Part shown: positions 17,212 through 24,412 of the stretch, one piece after another
How the letters are laid out: each line of letters begins with the position of its first letter
Position numbering within the stretch: the stretch's first letter is position 1
NCBI GenBank assembly: GCA_017948555.1
Contig: JAFMYY010000019.1
Span: 61,610 to 125,609 of the forward strand
Origin: Cesiribacteraceae bacterium YIM B00369
Lineage (GTDB): Bacteria; Bacteroidota; Bacteroidia; Cytophagales; Cyclobacteriaceae
DNA length: 64,000 nt
Reading direction: 5' to 3'
Notes under the pieces: model-generated
What the model was told of the DNA's origin: nothing
Databases searched by the model: none
The model's input: the letters and a program-made list of their open reading frames with translations, nothing else
Position numbers and translations under genes: made by a program

Positions 17212-18111
17212 ATGTACAGCATCCTCCCCATCGACGAATCTGAAATAGAAGAAATTCTTTCTCTGGCAGATGAAATATTTGAACATGTGCAAAAAGACAC
17301 CAGTACCTATGTTTATTTCCTGACCCATTGGGAAATTTCTGTAAAACTGACAAAAGATTCCACCGGGGAAATAATAGGTTTTTACCTGTTCAATGAAGAT
17401 CCGCTCCGGGAACTGCATGGAAAAGGCCTTCAGGGAGTAGCCATTGGTCTGAAAGAGGAATACCGTGGAAGGGGTCTTGGAAAACGACTGATCTGCTACC
17501 CGTATGAGCAGCTGGATTACGATTATATATGGGGCAACCACCTGAAGGGCCTGAACAACCTGCCGGACTGGCAAAAGAGAAGAAAGCTTATAGAAGACCA
17601 GGGAAATGTGTATGTAACTGCAGGATCGCTGCGGGGTAATCCCTTCAAATTGATAAAAAAGTTTCCTTATGTGGCCCAACCGGATGGTTTCAGCTGTGGA
17701 TGTACTGTACTCAGGATGGTTATGAACAAGCTCTCTGTCTATCCTGAGGTAATGATTCCCGACATTGCTGCAGTCTGTGGAACGGATTCCATTACCGGCA
17801 CTACTGATGTTAAAATGAAGAAGGGGCTTGAGTATTACGGACTGGAGCACCACCAGAACCGTACCGGCGGGGGAGAAAAAGAACAACTGGCTTACCTGGA
17901 TTCCCTGCTGGCAAAAGGTAATGTTTTTGCCCTGCGTGGACTGGTGGATGGCATGAAGCACTGGTACCTGGTGTTCGACCGGAATGAGGATTACTACTAT
18001 GTAAATGATCCATGGCTGGGCCGGCTGGTATACCACAAAGAGGAGCTGCTGACAACCTGGCGACCAAGGGAGTTTGATGGCTTTGAGATCGTAATTGGTG
18101 GGTCCGATTAA
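17212..18111 (+). CDS. GNAT acetyltransferase fused to a C39-like cysteine peptidase domain
   Basis: A 299-residue two-domain protein. Residues 1-100 look like a GNAT N-acetyltransferase, with the acetyl-CoA loop EEYRGRGLGKRL at 83-93. Residues 150-280 look like a papain-fold C39 domain: Q156 and C162 in VAQPDGFSCGCTVLRM, H250 in KHWYLVF and D266 in YVNDPWLG, giving a complete Gln/Cys/His/Asp set. The first domain is shorter than a typical GNAT, so the boundary is uncertain. There is no signal peptide, so the peptidase would act in the cytoplasm, unlike C39 domains of bacteriocin exporters. It lies under site C with a small gene 15 bases downstream, which may be its partner. Confidence 0.7.
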   Translation: MYSILPIDESEIEEILSLADEIFEHVQKDTSTYVYFLTHWEISVKLTKDSTGEIIGFYLFNEDPLRELHGKGLQGVAIGLKEEYRGRGLGKRLICYPYEQLDYDYIWGNHLKGLNNLPDWQKRRKLIEDQGNVYVTAGSLRGNPFKLIKKFPYVAQPDGFSCGCTVLRMVMNKLSVYPEVMIPDIAAVCGTDSITGTTDVKMKKGLEYYGLEHHQNRTGGGEKEQLAYLDSLLAKGNVFALRGLVDGMKHWYLVFDRNEDYYYVNDPWLGRLVYHKEELLTTWRPREFDGFEIVIGGSD

Positions 18112-18126
18112 ACCCGAAGACAATTT

Positions 18127-18459
18127 ATGTTCAATATCGAAAAATTCAAAAAGGGAGAAATAGATGAAAGTTACCAGATCCTGGTAACTATTCGCTCCTA
18201 TTCAGACTTATCAGCCTTTCTTGAAATGATGTTCAGCAAGGATTATGTCTGGGCTACAAATAATGATTTTATTGCCTGTAAAATTGCCCTGATTGAAGCT
18301 TTTCCTGATTATGATTATTTTGAATATATCATGAAATTCAAGGACAGGGAAATTAGTGAATGGTACCGGAAAAATACCTCCTCTCAGGAGGCCTTTGACC
18401 GCATCATGCAAAGTTTAAAACGGATGGTAAGAAAAGAAAAAATTGCAAAAAACAAATAA
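18127..18459 (+). CDS. Small hypothetical protein downstream of the GNAT-C39 gene
   Basis: A 110-residue protein of unknown family. It is rich in charged and aromatic residues and has a basic tail (KRMVRKEKIAKNK). It has no signal peptide or membrane segment. The 15-base gap after the GNAT-peptidase fusion suggests co-expression. A substrate, inhibitor or accessory role is possible but unsupported. Confidence 0.6.
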   Translation: MFNIEKFKKGEIDESYQILVTIRSYSDLSAFLEMMFSKDYVWATNNDFIACKIALIEAFPDYDYFEYIMKFKDREISEWYRKNTSSQEAFDRIMQSLKRMVRKEKIAKNK

Positions 18460-18582
18460 AGCCGGAGCGGCCACTCCTTTGAGAAACAATAAAGGATTTG
18501 TTGTTGCCTGAAAGGAAAAGTCCCCTTTCCGATAAACAGGCACTAACTGCTTTAAAAACTTATCAGTGGAAATTCTTTTTTC

Positions 18583-18990
18583 TCAGGCATTATCACCCCA
18601 TTCCATCCCTGTCAGCCGGGCAGATACAAACTTTATTCCATGGATCAACTTCAGGTAAGTAAGCGGCTGGTTACCTTCAAAGTGGAAGTTTTCCGAGTAC
18701 AGCCACTTCCTGAAATCAGCTGCACTTCCAAAAACCTCCTTCCCCTGCTCAAAAAGTGAGAGCAACAAAATAATATGCTCCTGGAAGCGCTCCTCTATCC
18801 CCGATTCTGAAAGTTTCCAGCTCCCTATTTTCTCCATACCCACTTGAAGGATGTCAGCCAATGCTTGATCATTCCACAAGAATTCCTTTTGCAGGAGGAT
18901 AATATGTGCAGGCTGTATTCTTCCGCTGTATATAAGGTCTATTATTTCAACTGTAGAAATCTGTGCCGGTATATTTGAACTTTCTTGCAT
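18583..18990 (-). CDS. Orphan MbcA/ParS/Xre-type antitoxin-like protein
   Basis: A 135-residue protein. Its C-terminal 60 residues (LFEQGKEVFGSAADFRKWL, then NQPLTYLKLIHGI) follow the same pattern as the end of the RES-associated antitoxin at 32574-32984 (LFALGDELFGSTAEFMDWL, then KRPVELLHSISGI). This is the toxin-binding region of MbcA/ParS/Xre antitoxins. The N-terminal part differs, and no RES toxin gene is adjacent. It lies 41 bases after the 287-residue unknown protein on the same strand and is likely co-transcribed with it. Confidence 0.6.
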   Translation of the reverse strand: MQESSNIPAQISTVEIIDLIYSGRIQPAHIILLQKEFLWNDQALADILQVGMEKIGSWKLSESGIEERFQEHIILLLSLFEQGKEVFGSAADFRKWLYSENFHFEGNQPLTYLKLIHGIKFVSARLTGMEWGDNA

Positions 18991-19031
18991 GAGTTTTTAT
19001 GGATACGATTTGAAATTTTATGATGAGCTGT

Positions 19032-19895
19032 TCAGGAAAAACGGGCATTAAGCTGCTCCATCCCCTTCCGGTGTTCCGCAAAAACAGATTGAAGCATTTT
19101 AATGTTTTCGGGAGCCCATAACTCCTCTCCCTCATAAGGATTGAAGCTGCGGGAAAGTACACCTTCACTCCCGGCAGGATGCCTGGAATCAAAAGTAAAG
19201 CCGGAATTAGCAGCCAGGTCTTGAAATATTTCAGCTATCAGGTCCTGGTATTTTACCCAAATGTAATCCACCGGGCCCGGCGACGATTTTACCCTTATAC
19301 TCAAATCTGGAACCCTTACTTCGAGCTTGAGATACCCATGGTGAGTATAGAGACTTATGCTATCCAACTGTTCCTGCGTAAATCCTGCCTCTGAATTTTC
19401 AATGCCCTCCTTAAATTGGGTTACCGTTGAACTGAGCTGCTTACTGAAAGGATACTTTTCCGGGTTTTGCAGCTGCTTTACAAGCTCGGGGAAATTCACG
19501 TACAGGTCCTGCTTTGGAAATAAGTGGATTGCCGACCTGAATAAATCTCCCATACTTTGTCCGGATTCCTTAAAGTAATTTATATTTCCCTCCTCCATTT
19601 GTTGCTCATCAAGATTGTACCAGCAGGAAAGATTAACACCAGATAATCCTCCTCCAGAGTGCAGGAGAGCAGCCCGCTTTCCTCCTATTGCAGGCATTTT
19701 TTCCCAAACGTGCAGCAGCTGTCCCAACCTGATATCCACCGGCCCTGCATAAGAAAACCCAAAACCAAGGTCTACTTCACAGGATCGGAGATAGGGATCT
19801 GCTAAAATTATATCCTTATGCTCCATCAGTAGCTGGTAATTTTCAATAAGTGCAGGAATAAATCCGCGTTGAGCCAGTTCGGTCTTTTTTAGCAT
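19032..19895 (-). CDS. Hypothetical protein co-transcribed with an antitoxin-like gene
   Basis: A 287-residue soluble protein that I cannot place in a family. It has no signal peptide and no evident catalytic motif. Segments such as VDLGFGFSYAGPVDIRLGQLL and KRAALLHSGGGLSGVNLSCWYN are glycine-rich loops between short strands. It is the first gene of a two-gene unit with the antitoxin-like gene at 18583. Its promoter carries an element shared only with the degenerate exonuclease. Either gene could be the effector of an unrecognised pair; this is inference from position alone. Confidence 0.6.
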   Translation of the reverse strand: MLKKTELAQRGFIPALIENYQLLMEHKDIILADPYLRSCEVDLGFGFSYAGPVDIRLGQLLHVWEKMPAIGGKRAALLHSGGGLSGVNLSCWYNLDEQQMEEGNINYFKESGQSMGDLFRSAIHLFPKQDLYVNFPELVKQLQNPEKYPFSKQLSSTVTQFKEGIENSEAGFTQEQLDSISLYTHHGYLKLEVRVPDLSIRVKSSPGPVDYIWVKYQDLIAEIFQDLAANSGFTFDSRHPAGSEGVLSRSFNPYEGEELWAPENIKMLQSVFAEHRKGMEQLNARFS

Positions 19896-19943
19896 AGGTT
19901 TATGGATTGCGGGTTAATGATCAGGAATCTCTTCTGTTGAGTA

Positions 19944-19980
19944 CAAAGTTAAAAAGGGGGTGCGCCAAAGCGTGTCGCCG
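19944..19980 (-). promoter_or_regulatory. Promoter with GCGAC/TGGCGCA element
   Basis: On the minus strand a perfect -7 box TAACTTTG (19951-19944) is preceded by GCGACAC...TTTGGCGCA, centred 19.5 bases upstream of the first T. The matching element at 13674-13710 has the same spacing. Transcription would begin about 45 bases before the start codon at 19895. Confidence 0.55.
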
Positions 19981-20004
19981 TCGAAAGAAAAACACCCCTG
20001 CAGG

Positions 20005-20286
20005 TTAGTGAAATTCAAACCACCGCTTGTGCATACTCTTTAAGAATTTTTTATCCGTCACAGGGAAACCTGAAGCGGAGCCCAGTACGGTATCAATACC
20101 ACAGTAAGGGCATATGGCCGTGGTATATTCCCCATTTCGTTCATCTACCCAACACTCAATTTCCTGCGGCAGAAAAGTTGTCTCACAGAAAAAGCATCCG
20201 CATATTTCACTTTTTAAAGTTACTGTCTTGTGTATAGCACTGGCCCGATGTGCTGCAAGTAAATACTCTTCTGTATGTTCTTCCAT
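20005..20286 (-). CDS. Small zinc-finger-like cytoplasmic protein
   Basis: A 93-residue protein with two cysteine pairs, CGCFFC near residue 29 and CPYC near residue 59, separated by an acidic WVDERNGEY stretch. The spacing suggests a single structural zinc site. Proteins with this ICGCFFC...CPYCGIDTVLGSASGFPV layout occur in diverse bacteria, but I know of no established function. There is no signal peptide. It stands alone, divergent from the membrane protein gene at 20448. Confidence 0.7.
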   Translation of the reverse strand: MEEHTEEYLLAAHRASAIHKTVTLKSEICGCFFCETTFLPQEIECWVDERNGEYTTAICPYCGIDTVLGSASGFPVTDKKFLKSMHKRWFEFH

Positions 20287-20353
20287 ATGGTAAATTATTT
20301 AAGCATGAGGGATAATTTTACACAAAGAAACATTCTTTTAACCGTAGCAGGAC

Positions 20354-20408
20354 TGAAATGCCAGGCTTGTCGTTTGAGAAAATTTCAGGGGGAATGGTAG
20401 TAATTTCA
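20354..20408 (+). promoter_or_regulatory. Candidate operator and promoter, site D
   Basis: AATGCCAGGCTTGTCGTTT (core AGGCTT 20363-20368) is followed by TAATTTCA at 20401-20408, 35.5 bases from core centre to the first T. The box is a partial match to TAnnTTTG. The site includes the ATG at 20358, which is one reason to place the start of the following gene at 20448. Confidence 0.5.
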
Positions 20409-20447
20409 CAAATAGTAAACAGGTACTACCTTTTCCCTACTTTCACT

Positions 20448-21104
20448 ATGCTCAAACCTATTCTATTGGGTCTCTTATGCTTTATTTACTCTTTTCTGTA
20501 CATACTTTCTCAGGCGGGCTTCGTCTATAGAGGTAACAGCACCTACACCTTTACCAACCAAACAGAGGAAACCATGTCCATAACCCCGCTTTATAAAGCT
20601 CTTGACTTTTGGGAGTACGGAATTGAGTATGGAGAATATGAGAAAAGAACAAAGATCCTGGATACCCTCAGTTATAGAATCTTTAAGCCTTACCACATTA
20701 ATAAAATCTTTCCCTTACGACACCTGGGAAGCAGTATAAAACTCCATCCGGGAGAAAAAACAACTTTTTATATAAATGAAGAGCCTATCCGACAGCAAGA
20801 GAATGCCATGGTTCTTTTCGTACAAATAAAGGAGCAGCACTTTTATATGATTACTGACTTCTGGGAAAATGATCAGTTAAACTTCCTGGAAGAATTGTAT
20901 CCTGCAACTCCCGGAATGGTGGGGGTAGTACAAGATGCTTCCAGAATTTACCTCCTACACAGCATTTTGGACTACTTCTTTCTTTTCCTGTTTATTTACT
21001 TCCCCTACTGGTTTTTAAAGTCGGTTTACAACTGGTTATTTGGAGGAAAAAAAATTCCCGGACTATTAAAAGCAAGCGAGTACAATTTGCTTAAAAATGA
21101 ATAA
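20448..21104 (+). CDS. Membrane protein of unknown function
   Basis: A 218-residue protein from the ATG at 20448 (MLKPILLGLLCFIYSFLYILS). The frame is open from 20358, but that stretch is the promoter region. One membrane segment lies at the N-terminus and a second near the C-terminus (LDYFFLFLFIYFPYWFLKSVY), so a soluble domain of about 150 residues faces outward or into the periplasm. No family is recognised. It is the only gene under site D; the next gene is on the other strand. Confidence 0.6.
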   Translation: MLKPILLGLLCFIYSFLYILSQAGFVYRGNSTYTFTNQTEETMSITPLYKALDFWEYGIEYGEYEKRTKILDTLSYRIFKPYHINKIFPLRHLGSSIKLHPGEKTTFYINEEPIRQQENAMVLFVQIKEQHFYMITDFWENDQLNFLEELYPATPGMVGVVQDASRIYLLHSILDYFFLFLFIYFPYWFLKSVYNWLFGGKKIPGLLKASEYNLLKNE

Positions 21105-21129
21105 TGGGTGATTGTATATTCCGCGGGCA

Positions 21130-21372
21130 TTAAGTGAATAAATCCTCTGCGTCATTTGGCCTTTGAGCATTATGTGCAAAGCTATTTAATAATTGGTCCA
21201 TTTGACTGTTTTGTTCAACCACAACATATCCATCCAGACCATTTTCATTATTCTGCAGTTCCCCCCACACAAAAGCTAAAGCCTCTCCTATTTGGCCTGC
21301 ATAATGTGCCTGACCATGGGTTAGAACATGAATTAATTCTTCCATAGCTTGCCTGATACTGTAATAGTTCAT
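21130..21372 (-). CDS. Small hypothetical protein
   Basis: An 80-residue acidic protein with no signal peptide, cysteine or recognised motif. The sequence looks helical (IRQAMEELIHVLTHGQAHYAGQIGEALAF). It lies 88 bases beyond the start of an AT-rich gap after the addB stop and may be read through from the addAB operon. Coding status is likely but not certain. Confidence 0.45.
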   Translation of the reverse strand: MNYYSIRQAMEELIHVLTHGQAHYAGQIGEALAFVWGELQNNENGLDGYVVVEQNSQMDQLLNSFAHNAQRPNDAEDLFT

Positions 21373-21460
21373 TTTTTTAAATTTACATTTTCAATTATAA
21401 ATATCTAAAATTTCACCTTTACTGATACCACAAATTCTTTTAATTTTTTTTCAAACTTTT

Positions 21461-24334
21461 TCACCTCCCACAAATCCCTGCATAGCCACAATATTCACAG
21501 CCCTTTTCATCCTCCCGCTGGTCGAAAGGTTTATCTCCGGAAAGAATATCCTGAAAGATAGTTTTTAGCTGCTCTTCTGTTGCTTCCTTCATGTTTTCAG
21601 TTAATAAACTTAGCTCCTCCCCATCCATACTAAGGCGGCCATTAAAGCCTCTGCTGTAGAGTTCTTTGCTGTTGTATAGCGCCGGGTGAAGCTTTTTATC
21701 CGGCAGACTTTCGGGCTCATTTTTGGTGTAGAGGAGCGTGTAAAGCAATACCTGCATAGCTGCTTTGTTCCGATGGGCAATTTCCCTGTCAAAAAGCCCG
21801 GCAATGTTTTGAAAGGCACGGTGGTCCTTACCTGTTTTATAATCCAACACCCGGATGCTTCCCTCTTTTTCATCCACACGATCAATATTTCCCTGCAGGC
21901 GCATGGTGTAAAGATCTTCTCCGAAAGGCACCTCTATGGCCATAGTATATTTTTTCTCAAGGCCCAGGATCCGGAAGGGAGCATGTGCCTTGTCTACATC
22001 CAGCACCTGCCCGACCATTTTGGCTACCATGTGCAGCGGAAGGCTGTTCCTGCCCAGGAACGGAACCAGCCCGAAACGGCTTTCAAATGCATTCAGCACC
22101 CTTTTCAAAATTGGAGTGTCAGTAATCTTTTGTTCAATTCCCTCTCTCGTCACCTCAACTCCCTCTCCAAATTCTTTATAGAAATCTTCCAGCACCTCGT
22201 GCATCAGGAGGCCAAAAACAGAGTTATCCACCTCTTCCTGCACCTCATCGGGTTCCTGTATTTTCAGGAGATAGCGAAAGGCAAACTGCAGGCGGCAGTG
22301 CAACCAGGTATTAAGGGCACTGGGAGAAAGTGCCTTTGCCGGCTCCCCGTTATCCGTAAAGCGCAGCAGTGCCTCCCTGAGCTCTTCCCTGCTGATACTA
22401 ATGCCAAATGGATTTTGAGGGCTTGCCTGCAGATGGAGGTGCTGAGCCTTTAGCTGCGGCCACAATTCATGCTGCAACTGCTTTACATAGCGGCTCAGCT
22501 CGCCCTGCTTTCCGCCGGAACGATAGGTACTGTAAAACAGGTGAATATTCTTTGCCCGCTGCAGCAGGCGGTAAAAATGATAGGCATAGATAGCATCATG
22601 CTCATCGGTAGTAGGCAAACCATAGGCGGTACGGATGAAATACGGTATCAGTGAGGATTCATCAGATGCGGCAGGTACTACACCTTCATTGAGGCTGAGC
22701 ACATATACATTATCAAAATCCAGGCAGCGGGTTTCGAGCATCCCCATCAACTGAAGGCCCTGGAGGGGTTCTCCGGTGAATGGGATCTTCAGTTGATGCA
22801 GGAGGTGGCGCAGCAGCTTTTCCAGCAGTTCGGTTGTCATCCGGGCGCCCACTTCTTCGGCAATCTCCAACATGCGCTCCAGATGAGTGCGGGTACGGGA
22901 AATATACTCTTCTTCCAGGGTAAGTTCCCGCTTCTCTTCCTGGCGGAGCTGGCTGTTGACCAGTTCCAGCACCTCCAGCAGGTATCTTCCACGGGCAATC
23001 CCTCCTTCTGCACAGCTAAAGATTGCCGCCAGTTTCGGGCTTTTCCGCAATGCTTCACCACTTACATAGTTCTGGTTATTGCGCTCAATATTGCTGAGCA
23101 TTTGCTGTACCTGCAAGGGATCCAGCCCTCTGATATAGGCATGGCGCAGCAGGCTTACTACCGGTTTATGGTGAAAGAAATCGGCCCCGGCTTCTTTTCC
23201 CTGCTGACAGCTCCGCTGAAGATCCAGCAGTGCCTCCATAAGGCTGTAAACAGGGGTAATGCGCAGCGGCACCCCCATGGTTACATTGATAGTCGAATTT
23301 TCCAGCTCCTGAGGCAGCTGGTAAAGAAGCGGGAAAAGCTGGCTTTCGTCGGGCATTACCAGGGCAGTGCGTGTGAGCTGATCATTGTTTGGTACAGGAC
23401 CCTCCTTAAGTTGTTCCTGTAGCTGCCGCCCCACTTCCCTGGCCTGCACATGCTCCAGGGGAAGGGCCGTTAAGCTGACCTTTTCGGCCAGTTTTGTTGC
23501 CAGCCTGTTGGGGATCTCTGCAGGGAAGGTGGGAGCAAATTCTTTATCCTTTTGCCAGCGCCGCAGGAATTTCCCTGCCTCCTGTTCCGGCTTTAGCAGG
23601 TGCGCATCCACATCCCAGAAGATGTTTGCCTTTCCTTTGTGTAACAATTGTTTCATGACCCTTTCCTCTGCCCTGGTAAGGGCATTAAAGCCGCAGAACA
23701 GGACCTTATCCGCAGGCAACTGCTCTGCCAGATCCCTATTTTCAGCTGCCATCCTGGCAATAAGCCCATTATAGGCAATTCCTTCGGCTATGAGTTTTTC
23801 CCTGAAACCTTTATAAAGTTCCGGCAGCACTTTCCAGAAAGCAAGGAACTTCTTTTTGAAGGTAGAATCAGCTTCACTTCCCTGCCGGAAGCCAGCCCAG
23901 AAACGGCTTAAGGCCAGCTTCTGAGCTTCGGTTAAAGCAGATTCTGCCTCCAGGCTATTCAGATCCTTCAGGTGAAAAAACACTTTTTCCGCAGCCACGC
24001 ACTGCTGATCCAGACTGTTAAAGTCTTTCAGGATGATCTCTGCCCAGGAATAAAACTGGTCGAAGCTCTGCTCCCCCGGCATAAGCTTTTGGTAGAGCGG
24101 AAACATTTTAAAACAGAGCAGCAGGTTGTCAGCCGGGCGTAGATTTGAAAATTGCTCTGTAAACTCCTCCATGCTCATCACCTTAGGTGCCCAGATCGGC
24201 TGTTTGCTTTTACCGGCAAGGTGGCGCAGCAGGAATTGTCCCGCCCTGCGGTTAGGGAATACTACCTGCAGCCGGTTGAGCTGACTGCCATAGGTGCTAA
24301 GGATATGACCGGCTACTTCTTCAAGAAAATCCAT
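21461..24334 (-). CDS. addB: AddB-type nuclease subunit with Fe-S cysteines
   Basis: A 957-residue protein. The N-terminal part is an inactivated helicase-like region (VVFPNRRAGQFLLRHLAGK, INVTMGVPLRITPVYSLM). The C-terminal RecB-family nuclease carries GNIDRVDEKEGSIRVLDYKTG followed by QVLLYTLLY. An iron-sulphur cluster is predicted from one cysteine before the nuclease (WLHCRLQFAFRYL) and three at the very end (CEYCGYAGIC). With the upstream helicase it forms the AddAB double-strand-break processing enzyme that prepares ends for RecA. The two genes are 78 bases apart and on the same strand. Confidence 0.88.
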   Translation of the reverse strand: MDFLEEVAGHILSTYGSQLNRLQVVFPNRRAGQFLLRHLAGKSKQPIWAPKVMSMEEFTEQFSNLRPADNLLLCFKMFPLYQKLMPGEQSFDQFYSWAEIILKDFNSLDQQCVAAEKVFFHLKDLNSLEAESALTEAQKLALSRFWAGFRQGSEADSTFKKKFLAFWKVLPELYKGFREKLIAEGIAYNGLIARMAAENRDLAEQLPADKVLFCGFNALTRAEERVMKQLLHKGKANIFWDVDAHLLKPEQEAGKFLRRWQKDKEFAPTFPAEIPNRLATKLAEKVSLTALPLEHVQAREVGRQLQEQLKEGPVPNNDQLTRTALVMPDESQLFPLLYQLPQELENSTINVTMGVPLRITPVYSLMEALLDLQRSCQQGKEAGADFFHHKPVVSLLRHAYIRGLDPLQVQQMLSNIERNNQNYVSGEALRKSPKLAAIFSCAEGGIARGRYLLEVLELVNSQLRQEEKRELTLEEEYISRTRTHLERMLEIAEEVGARMTTELLEKLLRHLLHQLKIPFTGEPLQGLQLMGMLETRCLDFDNVYVLSLNEGVVPAASDESSLIPYFIRTAYGLPTTDEHDAIYAYHFYRLLQRAKNIHLFYSTYRSGGKQGELSRYVKQLQHELWPQLKAQHLHLQASPQNPFGISISREELREALLRFTDNGEPAKALSPSALNTWLHCRLQFAFRYLLKIQEPDEVQEEVDNSVFGLLMHEVLEDFYKEFGEGVEVTREGIEQKITDTPILKRVLNAFESRFGLVPFLGRNSLPLHMVAKMVGQVLDVDKAHAPFRILGLEKKYTMAIEVPFGEDLYTMRLQGNIDRVDEKEGSIRVLDYKTGKDHRAFQNIAGLFDREIAHRNKAAMQVLLYTLLYTKNEPESLPDKKLHPALYNSKELYSRGFNGRLSMDGEELSLLTENMKEATEEQLKTIFQDILSGDKPFDQREDEKGCEYCGYAGICGR

Positions 24335-24412
24335 TTTTAGTTTTGAGTAGTGAGTATTGGGTATTGAGACTGTCCGGAGGCATCTCCTCCATTTGCAGAT
24401 ACGGGGCTGCGT

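Noticed and set aside
17125..18123. A 332-codon minus-strand open frame
   Set aside because: It lies opposite the GNAT-peptidase gene, which has clear motifs. The antisense translation has no recognisable domain and is a codon-bias shadow.
20358..20447. Upstream start for the membrane protein gene
   Set aside because: The added 30 codons consist of operator site D and its -7 box. The signal-like membrane helix begins at the ATG at 20448.
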